From: Acidobacteriota bacterium
GTDB taxonomy: Bacteria > Acidobacteriota > Blastocatellia > Pyrinomonadales > Pyrinomonadaceae
DNA: 64,000 nucleotides
NCBI GenBank assembly: GCA_016718135.1
Contig: JADKEF010000007.1
Location: 1 to 64,000, forward strand
Reading direction: 5' to 3'
The stretch's first letter is position 1. Every line of letters begins with the position of its first letter. The translations under genes and the position numbers were made by a program. The notes under the pieces are model-generated. The model worked only from the letters and a program-made list of their open reading frames with translations, searched no databases and had not been told where the DNA came from. Below, in pieces: positions 1-10,200 of the stretch.

Positions 1-1
1 G

Positions 2-1096
2 ATCGGAACGAACGCCGCAGGGACTTCTGCAATACCGAACCAAACAGGTGTTGTCATCAACGGCGCAAACAACAACAAGATCGGCAACGGCACGCCTGAG
101 CGAGTAAATCTCATCTCTGGTAACGCAGAGAACGGTATCGAGATCATCCAGACGACCGGCAACTCGGTCAAAGGCAATAAGATCGGCGTAACGATGTCCT
201 TAACACCTCTCGGAAATGGTGGGCACGGAATTGTCGTTCGCGACAGTCCAGGAACACTCATCGGTGGCGAGTTAGCAAACGAAGGCAACATCGTCTGCAA
301 CAATAGCGGCAACGGCATCCTCGTCGAAACGACCGCCGCGAACCCGGCGAATCGCATACTTGGAGGCCCGCCAACGACCATTCAGGGTAATCATATTGGT
401 GTGACCTTGGACACGTTCGCAATGGGCGGGATCATAACGGGTCCCAACGGCTTGACGGGCATCGTTTCAAAGGCGATTGGGGTGAAGATCGGTGGAACCG
501 GCGCAGGAGCTGGTAATTCAGTAGGCGCAAATGCCGGCCCCGGCATTCAGATCGAAGGCCCGGCAGCCGAAGGGAATGAGGTTCTGGGCAACTTCATTGG
601 CGCGATTCGAAATGCACAAGGTGCGATCTTGGCAGGCGGGAACGGCGGCGATGGTATAAAGGTCTCAGGCGCCAGTGTGGGGACCAAGATCGGTGGTATC
701 GTCGGCGGTGCGGGTAACACTATTCTCAACAATGCTGGGAACGGCATCCTGCTCGAAGCGGGCGGCGAGAGAGCCACGCTACGAAATCGCGCAGGTGGCA
801 TTCCACCGACCGTGATCGAGGGCAATCATATCGGAGTGACCCTTGACACGTTCGCGATGGGTGGCGGGATCAAACTGGGCCCGAACGGCTTGACGGGCAT
901 CGTTTCAAAGGCGATTGGGGTGAAGATCGGTGGAACCGGCGCAGGAGCTGGTAATTCAGTAGGCGCAAATGCCGGCCCCGGCATTCAGATCGAAGGTCCG
1001 GCAGCCGATCGAATGAGGTTCTGGGCAACTTCATTGGCGCGATTCGAAATGCACAAGGTGCGATCTTGGCAGGCGGGAACGGCGGCGATGGTATAA
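2..1096 (+). CDS. Giant repeat-rich surface protein, 5' fragment (truncated by window edge, frameshifted)
   Basis: The frame is open from the first bases, so the start lies upstream of the window. The product is Gly/Asn-rich, with short recurring motifs of the type GN.IG, NNAGNGI and IGG. This looks like a right-handed parallel beta-helix or polymorphic-outer-membrane-type surface repeat. It holds the first copy and part of the second copy of a 438-bp tandem repeat. The frame ends at 1096 only because copy 2 has lost bases near 1009. The same protein resumes in another frame at 1323, so this is one gene with the next entry. Function is unknown; secretion or surface display is inferred from composition and from the C-terminal module of the downstream part. 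Confidence 0.7.
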   Translation: MGTNAAGTSAIPNQTGVVINGANNNKIGNGTPERVNLISGNAENGIEIIQTTGNSVKGNKIGVTMSLTPLGNGGHGIVVRDSPGTLIGGELANEGNIVCNNSGNGILVETTAANPANRILGGPPTTIQGNHIGVTLDTFAMGGIITGPNGLTGIVSKAIGVKIGGTGAGAGNSVGANAGPGIQIEGPAAEGNEVLGNFIGAIRNAQGAILAGGNGGDGIKVSGASVGTKIGGIVGGAGNTILNNAGNGILLEAGGERATLRNRAGGIPPTVIEGNHIGVTLDTFAMGGGIKLGPNGLTGIVSKAIGVKIGGTGAGAGNSVGANAGPGIQIEGPAADRMRFWATSLARFEMHKVRSWQAGTAAMV

Positions 1097-1950
1097 AGGT
1101 CTCAGGCCAGTGTGGGGACCAAGATCGGTGGTATTGTCGGCGGTGCGGGTAACACTATTCTCAACAATGGTGGGAACGGCATCCTGCTCGAAGCGGGCGG
1201 CGAGAGAGCCACGCTACGAAATCGCGCAGGTGGCATTCCACCGACCGTGATCGAGGCAATCATATCGGAGTGACCCTTGACACGTTCGCGATGGGTGGCG
1301 GATCAAACTGGGCCCGAACGGCTTGACGGGCATCGTTTCAAAGGCGATTGGGGTGAAGATCGGTGGAACCGGCGCAGGAGCTGGTAATTCAATCGGTGCA
1401 AATGTGGGCCCCGGCATTCAGATCGAAGGTCCGGCAGCGGAGTCGAATGAGATATTGGGCAACTTCATTGGAGCAATTCGAAATGCACAAGGTGCGATCT
1501 TGGCAGGCGGCAATGGCAGCGATGGAATAAAAGTTTCCGGCTCCAGTGTCGGAACCAAGATCGGAGGTATTGTCGGCGGAGCGGGCAACACTATCCTTAA
1601 TAACGCCGGTAACGGCATCCTGGTCGAAGCTGGTGACGAGAGCGTTACGCGGCGATTTCGTGCAGGTGGGATTCCACCAACCGTGATCGAGGGTAATAAG
1701 GTCGGAGTGGAACTCGACACGTTTGCGATGGGTGGGATCAAACTGGGCCCGAACGGCTTGACGGGCATCGTTTCAAAAGCGATTGGGGTGAAGATCGGTG
1801 GAACCGGAGCCGGAGCCGGGAATTCAATAGGTGCAAACGTAGGTGCCGGCATCAAGGTCGAGGGTCCGGCAGCGGAGTCGAATGAGATATTGGGCAACTT
1901 CGTCGGTGCCATTAAGAACATTCAGGGTGCGATCGTGCCGAATCTTGGAA
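451..1950 (+). repeat. Tandem 438-bp coding repeats (3 full copies plus a partial fourth)
   Basis: The word cttgacgggcatcgtttcaa starts at 451, 889, 1322 and 1757, giving spacings of 438, 433 and 435 bp. Spacings of 438 and 435 bp are whole codons (146 and 145). Only the second unit, at 433 bp, breaks frame. Copies 1 and 2 are almost identical, while copies 3 and 4 have diverged, which suggests recent expansion or an assembly duplication. Confidence 0.9.
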
Positions 1951-3884
1951 ATGGCGGCGATGGCATAAGTGTCGGGGGCGGTGCAGGAAACAAGATCGGC
2001 GGAAACGTAGCTGCAGCGGCGAATATGATCGTCAACAATGCCGGAAACGGCGTCACTGTCACGGGTGCGTCCGCTACGGACAATGAAGTGCACGGCAATC
2101 TCATCGGTACCACGACAGCAACGATACCTGAGGATTTTCCTCTGGGAGCCGCAACAACGGGCAACGGGCAGGATGGGATCGTCGTGCGAGACGCCCCGAG
2201 ACCCCAGATAGGCCGGGCCGACACGTCTTATCGCAACGTCGTGGCTTTCAATGCCGGTAACGGTGTCCGCGTCGATTCAGCATCTGGAACCTACAGCTCG
2301 CCGGTCTATGTCTACGGCAACGACCTCGTAGGCAACGCGATGAACGGTATCCTTACCACAGTTCAGCACGATATGCCCCATATCATGGAGGGGAACACGG
2401 TTCGAAGTAACACTATGGCTGGGATCAAGATGGCCAATTCTAACCGAAACGAGGTCATCCAAAACCGTGTCGAGAACAACACAGGGATCGGTGTGATCCT
2501 GGACGGGATTCAGACGACGCTAATTAATGTGCGCAACAATATCATCAACGAGAACGGCAGCCACGGCGTGGATATCGATAACGGCGCAAATACAAACAAT
2601 ATCGGCGGCAGCGCTCCCAACCAAGGCAACACGATCACAAACAATGGTGGAAACGGTATCAGGCTCGGGCCTGGTGCAGGATCGGGAAACAACCTTGATC
2701 CGAACATAATCTTCGGCAATACCCTTGGCGGAATCGACCTCGGTGGTGACGGATTTACACCGAATGATCCGACAGATGCGGATGCCGGGCCAAACAATCT
2801 TCAAAACTACCCAACCCTAACGGTTACGATAACTGGGGGCGATCTGATCGTGAGCTATCAGGTCGATTCGGCTCCCGCTAATTCGGTATATGGAACGACC
2901 GGGATCCGTGCAGAATTCTTCGAGGCAAACGCTGTTGGCGAAGGAAGCAATTTCCTTGGGTTTGATACCTACACCACCCAAGACTATGCCAACGGAACAC
3001 CTGGAACCAAGCAGATAAATCTTGGAAACGCGGCTGCACTCGGATTCGTTCCAGGCGACCGCATGACCGCGACCGCTACAGATACCGCGGGAAATTCGTC
3101 GGAATTTACTCCTGCGGTGACTGCTCCGGGTGGTTTGGGGTTTGAGGCTGACGTGGCTCCGCGGCCTAATGGGGATGGGAATATGCTCTCGACGGACATC
3201 ACGCAGATGCGGAGGTTTGTGTCGGGACTCGATACGCCGAATCCTGCGACGAACGAGGCTCAGCGGATCGATTGTGCTCCGAGGTCGACTTTCGGTGACG
3301 GCATCGTCAACTCGAGCGATGTCGTTCAGGGCAGAAGATATGTTTCAGGACTCGATGTGATCACACCCGCAGGCGGCCCGGCTAACCGCGTCGGCTCGGT
3401 GCCGGAGAGTATCTTTGTCCCAAACAGAGATAGCGGCGTCGATCTGTTTCAGCGAGAACTGAGCATCGGCGAACCGGAATTCCGCCGTTCCACCGTCATC
3501 GTGCCTATCGAGATGACATCACAAGGCAACGAGGTCGCGATGAGCTTTACCCTCGAATACGACCCGAGCGTCCTCGCAAACCCTCGCATTACGCTCGGCA
3601 AGTTCGCCCCCGCAGGCTCAACCCTGACCGTTAACACAACAGAACCCGGCCGCATCGGCATTCTGATCGACTCGGCCAACGCGATGACCGCATCAGCAAT
3701 GCCGCGACCACTGCTGAATGTAACATTCGAGGCGATCAGAGACGGCAGTGTAACGGGAGCAGTCTCGTTCACTGATTCACTCACTGCCAAAGGTATCTCT
3801 GACGCAGCCGGAAACTCGCTCACGACCAGATACTTCAACGGCAACATCGTTTTGTCCGGCAAGAGAGAAACTACTGAGCTTTGA
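1323..3884 (+). CDS. Giant repeat-rich surface protein, 3' part: beta-helix-like repeats plus dockerin-like and cohesin-like C-terminus
   Basis: This continues the gene entering from the left edge; the listed start is only the first start codon after the frameshifts. Residues about 1-490 are Asn/Gly-rich beta-helix-like repeats. About 500-600 is a beta-sandwich-like stretch. About 605-685 is a dockerin-like module with two motifs, STDITQMRRFVSGLD and SSDVVQGRRYVSGLD, each preceded by a GDG calcium-loop-like segment. About 710-850 is a cohesin-like domain containing GNEVAMSFTLEYDPSVL. The same C-terminal arrangement ends the two giant minus-strand proteins at 4272-12581 and 16015-21117. Extracellular location is inferred. 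Dockerin and cohesin normally bind each other, so the pairing suggests assembly or anchoring, but no binding has been shown. Confidence 0.8.
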   Translation: MTGIVSKAIGVKIGGTGAGAGNSIGANVGPGIQIEGPAAESNEILGNFIGAIRNAQGAILAGGNGSDGIKVSGSSVGTKIGGIVGGAGNTILNNAGNGILVEAGDESVTRRFRAGGIPPTVIEGNKVGVELDTFAMGGIKLGPNGLTGIVSKAIGVKIGGTGAGAGNSIGANVGAGIKVEGPAAESNEILGNFVGAIKNIQGAIVPNLGNGGDGISVGGGAGNKIGGNVAAAANMIVNNAGNGVTVTGASATDNEVHGNLIGTTTATIPEDFPLGAATTGNGQDGIVVRDAPRPQIGRADTSYRNVVAFNAGNGVRVDSASGTYSSPVYVYGNDLVGNAMNGILTTVQHDMPHIMEGNTVRSNTMAGIKMANSNRNEVIQNRVENNTGIGVILDGIQTTLINVRNNIINENGSHGVDIDNGANTNNIGGSAPNQGNTITNNGGNGIRLGPGAGSGNNLDPNIIFGNTLGGIDLGGDGFTPNDPTDADAGPNNLQNYPTLTVTITGGDLIVSYQVDSAPANSVYGTTGIRAEFFEANAVGEGSNFLGFDTYTTQDYANGTPGTKQINLGNAAALGFVPGDRMTATATDTAGNSSEFTPAVTAPGGLGFEADVAPRPNGDGNMLSTDITQMRRFVSGLDTPNPATNEAQRIDCAPRSTFGDGIVNSSDVVQGRRYVSGLDVITPAGGPANRVGSVPESIFVPNRDSGVDLFQRELSIGEPEFRRSTVIVPIEMTSQGNEVAMSFTLEYDPSVLANPRITLGKFAPAGSTLTVNTTEPGRIGILIDSANAMTASAMPRPLLNVTFEAIRDGSVTGAVSFTDSLTAKGISDAAGNSLTTRYFNGNIVLSGKRETTEL

Positions 3885-4271
3885 TTTCAATGGCTTGGTC
3901 TAGTACTGCGGGGAGGAATAACTATACTTGACCGTATTCGGCAGGTGTCCGGGCTGACCGAACTCTGTAAGGGGCAGCCAAAAGGTTCTTAGTCGGCGTC
4001 GAATTGTCGCTTCGAAGTTCACTTTTCGAATACTTGATCTTGCGGAATGCACGGTCTGCCAGTTCATCTGGAAAGCAGGAAAAAATTCGCCGCAACTCTT
4101 CTCCTTGCTTTAAGGCATTATTTTGCGCCTGTCCTGGTCGGCATCCTTCCTATCCTTAACCGTACCGCGCTTTGGACCGGGTCCTGGAACCGATCTGGAT
4201 CGCCTATTCAATTAATTCGGAGCCGGTACGCCTATCTCGCTTCTCAAAGACCAAAACTTGATATTTTCCTG
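3885..4271. other. Intergenic region between convergent giant genes
   Basis: This is 387 bp between the stop codons of two convergent genes. I see no convincing terminator hairpin. An open frame starting at 4047 runs into the antisense of the next gene and has no recognisable domain or ribosome binding site, so I treat it as non-coding. Confidence 0.6.
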
Positions 4272-7200
4272 CTAATCCTGTCCGGTGAAGTCAACTCCGG
4301 AAAGGTTGTCGTAGGGGGTGATCCGCTGTTCGGTGAAGCGGAAACGTCTGGACGAGACCTTAACGGAATAGCTCTTGCCTTGAGCGAGGCCCTCGAAGCG
4401 GTAGTAGCCAAATGTCGCTGTTGTCGCGGTTCGAGTCACGCCGTTAGGATCCGTTAGGATTACCGTCGCGTTGCGTAAGCCCGAGCCGTTTGGAGCTAGG
4501 ACGCGGCCCGCGATCTCGACCACGACGGCATTGGGGCCGGCGATCGAGATCAAGCCGTTTGTTGCTTTGACAGCGAGTGAAGTGGCAAGCGCATCCGAGA
4601 TCGTCGTTTCTTCGATCAGGATAGGAGTGTCACCCGTCGGTGCGGTCGATGCGATATCGAACGAGATATTGACGAGCGTCTCGATCGCGTTCGATCTTGC
4701 AAATGAGCCGGACGAATCGACAAGTACACGGATCACGCCGGGTTCGTCGGTATTCGCTGTCAGTGTTGCGCCATCCGCTGCATTGACTAGCTGCACCGCC
4801 GCATTGCCGAGCCGTGTGGCATCGTAGCGGATCACAAAGTTGACTGCTACCTCGTCACCATTTGACCGCATTCCGACCGGTACGCTAACACGGCTTTCCG
4901 TCGAACCGCTTGCCTTTCCGACTATCATCTCCGCTGCAGCAGTGTCGATCGATCGTTCCGCAACGGGCGGTGCGATCGGCCCGCTGCTTGCAATACCCGC
5001 TCCGCCAGCCGACTGGGTTGTATCGAGCCCGGCGACATATCGCCTCGTTTGCACGAGATCGGTCGAATTGAGAGTACCATCGCCTTTTGTGGAAGCCGGT
5101 GCGGTGTCTGCCCGCTGGAACTCGTTGTGCGTTCCAGCCGGCGTATCAAGTCCCGCAACGAAACGTCGCATCTGCACGACATCGGCTGATTCGAACGCAC
5201 CGTTACCGGTGTTCCTGTTTGCAATATCACCCTCCCTGCCCTGAGCAAAGACGATCGACCCGTTGATATAAGTCGCAGGAAGATGATTATCGCTGGCGTC
5301 CCTGACCAGTCTGACGACCGGAGCGTCACCAAAAGTCAGGGGCGTGTTGCTCAGGCTATTAGCGAGGGTAGTGAAGTTGATCACTGCGATCTCAGCTGCT
5401 CCCGCGGCAAACGCCACCGGATTGGTGATCGTTACGCCGATCTGTCCCGGTGTCGCGTTGTTGAAGGTAACGGTGCAGCCCGGAGCCGTAGCCGCTCCGC
5501 AAGCCGCGGTCGGATCGCTCGCGAGGGGATTGATGCTGTAGTTCAGACTGAACGACACGAATGTCTCCGTTCCCTGGCTGTTCATAACGATTGGAACCGC
5601 ATTGGCCGCACCCGGGACAGCATAAGTATCAACAACGGTGATCGTCCTCGGTATTGCGTTCGGATCGTAGGCGATAAAGTTAGCCGTTGCGTTGGTCGTT
5701 ACATTATTAAACGTTCTGGTGAGAGGGTCGTACACCTTACCCAAGCCGGAAGGTGTGATGACGACATTTGCACCGTGTGAGACATTCGTGATGACATAGT
5801 CGCCATTCGCATTGGTCGTCGCAGGTCCTGGAACCGGAACATTGTTGCTCGTCAGTGTGACGACCACGCCCGCGAGGTTGGTGTTCGGTCCGCCGGCGAC
5901 ATACTGCTTGATATTGCCCGAGATCGTGACCGGTGGAATGTCTAAGACAAAGGTACCGATCGGACCGGTTGCGACCGGTTGATTGGCCGAGTCGACCACC
6001 TGATTGGCCTGCATGACGATACTGTACGTACCGTTATCCCCGATATCCCACGATCCGCCCGGTGCGTTGAATGTGTAGGTTGCGACACGCGGTGTGCCGT
6101 TGGTATTGATGTTGACACCGGTGAATGTCACGGCCGAGTTGAACGCATTCGGGCCGGTGACACGGATGTCATTGCTGTCGAGCGAGGCAACGTTGATCGC
6201 AAAGTCATCGGTGTATGTCACCGTGACGGTATGCGCCGTTCCACCGCCTGTAACAACGGTCGGAGCCGTACCCGCCGCTGTCGGCGGCAGATCGACGACC
6301 TGTATCACTACCGGGCTGGTGCTTCCGTTGAATGCTGACGAGCCAAGATAGACGGCAGTGATCGGATGCGGACCAGACGTGAGCGACGATGTAGTAAATG
6401 TCGCGACACCTGCTCCGTTAAGCGTTCCGGTGCCGATCGCTACGTTGTTATCCCTGAACTCGACCGTGCCCTGCGGCACACCACCCGACGGAGCATTTGG
6501 CGTGACAGTGGCCGTAAAGGTCACCGGAGCACCAAGCGGCGAAGGATTGAGAGATGACGCCAGAGCCGTAGTGGTCGTACCCGGATCGATCGTAATGGTG
6601 AACGTCTGCGGAGCCGACGTGTCGCTGCCGCCATTGGCGGTGCCGCCGTTATCGGAGAGCGTCAGCGTGACCGTCGCCGTGCCGGTCGCACCGGTCGTCG
6701 AGGTAAACGTAAGCACGCCGGCCGTTGAAATAGCCGGAGCTGCGGCGAACAGGCCCGGATTTGAGTTGCCCGTTACCGTGAAGCCGGTCAGAGTCTGTCC
6801 GGACTCATCCGGAGGACCATTGGTGATGCCGGTCGCCCATGGATTTACGGTCTGCGGCCCTTGATTGACCACACGCGTGACATTTGGCCCGGCCGTAAAG
6901 GTCGGCGGATCGTTGACCGCCGTCACGTTGACCGTGAACGTCTGCGAGAACGTATTGACGCCGCCATTTGCAATGCCGCCGTCGTCGGTGACTGTGACCG
7001 TTATGATCGCTGAGCCGTTGGCATTCGCGACAGGCGTGAATATCAGCGTGCCGGTAGTATTCGCACTCGTGTACGTGACCGTCGGATTCGGGATCAATCC
7101 CGTATTGTTCGACGATGCGGTGACCGTCAAAACTTGCGTCTCGAACGGCCCGGCTGTGATGCCCGAGAGATTGACGGTCTGAAGCGCCGCATCCTCGAGG

Positions 7201-10200
7201 ATCGTTGCGTCTGCCGGATCGTTAAGGGTTGGAGCATCGTTGACCGGCGTGACATTCACAGTAAAGGTCTGCGAGAACGTGTTCACGCCGCCATTCGCCG
7301 TACCGCCATTGTCAGTCACGGTAACCGTGATGACGGCGGAGCCGCTCTGGTTCGCAACCGGTGTGAATGCCAGGCTGCCGGTGGTGTTCGCACTTGTGTA
7401 GGTGACCGTCGGGTTCGGGACGAGTCCCGGGTTGCTCGAGATCGCTGTAACGACAAGCGTTTGCGACTCAAGCGGGCCCGCGGTGATGCCCGAAAGATTG
7501 ACGGTCTGCGGCGCAGCATCCTCGAGGATGGTCACATCTGCCGGATCGTTAAGGGTTGGAGCATCGTTGACCGCAGTTACATTGACGGTAAAGGTTTGCG
7601 AGAAGGTGTTGACCCCGCCGTTCGCCGTTCCGCCATTGTCCGTCACGGTGACCGTAACGATCGCCGAGCCGCTTTGATTTGCCACCGGCGTAAAGGTCAG
7701 GCTACCGGTGGTGTTCGCACTTGTATACGTAACCGTCGGGTTCGGGATTAGACCCGGAGTATCCGAGGTCGCCGTCACCGTCAAGACCTGAGTCTCATTC
7801 GGCCCGGCTGTGATGCCTGATAGATTGACCGTCTGAAGAGCCGCGTCTTCCAAGATCGTCATGTCAGAAGGATCGTTCAATGTTGGAGCGTCGTTGACCG
7901 CCGCCACAGTGACGGTAAAGGTCTGCGAGAACGTATTCACACCGCCATTCGCAGTGCCGCCGTTGTCCGTGACAGTAACCGTGACGATAGCAACTCCGCT
8001 CACGTTAGCTACCGGTGTAAAGGTCAGGGTCGCCGACGCGTTCGGACTCGTGTAAACAATCGTCGGATTCGGGATCAACCCCGGAGTATCCGAAGTTGCC
8101 GTGACCGCAAGCGTCTGGCCCGCTTCGTTGATCACGCCTGACGTGATGCCTAGAAGATTGACGGTTTGAAGCCCCGCGTCTTCATTGATATTCATATCCG
8201 CCGGATCGTTGAGCGTCGGAGCGTCATTGACCGGTGTGACCACTATGGTCGCGGTTGCGGGAGCTCCGCCGAGGCCAGCGTCACTCGCACTTGTCGAAGC
8301 GGTCACGTCAAAGCTGCCATTTCCAAAGAAGTTCAATGCCGGAGTAAATCGCAGACCGGCCACCCCTTGTGCAGCAGTTATGAACGAACCCGCGGCGATC
8401 GGTGTTGTTCCGTTGTTCTGGAACAGCGTTCCGTTGGCTATATTGGTGATCTTATAATGCGTCACCTCACTGCCGTCCAAGGCGTTTGGCGTGATGACAA
8501 GTTGGCCGTTCGCCGTCTGCGTGTCCTCAAGCGTCGAGCCGTTGGTCACGCTCGGCGTCAAGGCAAAGCCTGTTACGGCCGTGGCCTCGGTGTCCGAGTT
8601 GTCGGAGGTATCGAGCTCGCCGGTTGTCGGCGATGTCGCCACCGTCGCGGTATTCGAAGTGGATGCAGGAGCATTTTGAGCTACTGTTAACGGCACTGTG
8701 ATCGTCGGGAACACATTCCCGGCAGTGACAACGTCAGTGCTCGTGCACGTTACAAGCTGAGCAATGGTGTTGCAGGACCAATTGGTGCCGGTCGCCGCTC
8801 CCGGAGTAATGCCGGCCGGGAATGTGTCGGTGACCGTGGTCGTTCCGCTGGTCGTCGCCGGCCCGTCGTTCGTCACAACGATCGTGTAGCTCTCAGCCAC
8901 ACCCTGATCGAACGGAGCATTCACATCTTCCTTATCGATCCGCAGGTCGAACGGCTTACACTTGCCGCCGCCGTCTGCAGAAAAGATCGACGTGATAGAT
9001 GCTGGTGATAACACCGCATTGAACACTTCGACCTCATCGATCTGGCCATTGAATGGATGCTGTACTATGCCGGAGGGGACTAGGCCTCGACCGCCGATGA
9101 AAAGTTGGCCTGTCGAGACAGACCTTCCAGAGAAAGCGAAGATTCCGATTTGATTGCCGTTTACGTAGACACGAATGTTGGTGCCGTCGTACGTTTGGGC
9201 ATAGTGGAACCAGGTATTCAGAGCCGGAACGGTGCCAGGAGCTGTATTAAAGGTGCTGGCGCCATTGATGACGATATAGAAATTATCGTCCGCGGTGTTG
9301 GCTGGCGTTGCATTATTGTAAATAAAGGATGCGAACGAATCGAGATTGCTGCTCGTCGTCGTCATCTTTGTGATCAGGCCTTCATGGCTTGTGCCATTGA
9401 GATTGCCTTCACGTCTGATCCATGCGTCAAACGAGAAGGCAGACGCGTTCGTGTCCATCCCCGTAGTATCCGTCCGCCCAACGTTTTGCGTCGTGCCGTT
9501 AAAGTCGAACGCCTGACCGACCTTGCCGGCTGCATAGGTTGTCGCCGGAGTGCCGCCGGAAGAAGCATCATACCCGCCTGCAATGTCGCGCAATGTTCCG
9601 TCCCCCGTGTACCAACCGCGCATATTCGGCGGCGGTGCTACGCAGGTAGACAAGGTAGCCGTTGCTGTGTTGCCGGTGCCGCCGTTTGTAGAGCTGACCT
9701 GGACGGAGTTGAGACCGCCCGTTGTCGCGGTCACATCGACCGAGATCGTGCAAGGAGTACCGACAATAACAGAGGCTCCCGACAAGGAAACTGTATTCGA
9801 GCCGCTGGTCGCTCCTGTCACCGTACCGCCACAGTTGTTAACACTGAGTGCCGGCGTCGAGGCGACCAGAATGCCCGCCGGGAAATTGTCGGTGAACGAT
9901 ACGCCGGTAAGCGGACCGGGATTGCCCGCAGGATTGGTGATAGTAAAAGTCAGTGTCGAATCGCCGCCCGGCGTCGTAAACGGCGGTGTGAACGACTTCG
10001 CGATCACTGGGGGAGCGAAGACGTTAAGCGTTCCCGAAGCCGTCAAGCCTGTGCCGCCCTCAGTTGAAGAGACATTGCCCGTGGTATTGACGATCGCACC
10101 GGCTTGAGTCGCTTTGACAACGACAAAGATCGTGCATTGGTTGGCCACAGTAAGCGGCCCGCCGCCGCTAAATGTGAAACTCGTCGCACCTGCGGTGGGC

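Noticed and set aside
451..2000. Possible CRISPR-like array, because of regular repeats
   Set aside because: The repeats are 438 bp, coding and contiguous without spacers; no cas genes are present.
1418..2224. Minus-strand frames opposite the beta-helix repeats
   Set aside because: Proline-rich antisense products of a Gly/Asn-rich gene, repeated with the repeat unit.
4047..4457. 136-aa plus-strand frame between and over the convergent giant genes
   Set aside because: Half of it is antisense to a well-supported gene; no ribosome binding site and no recognisable domain.
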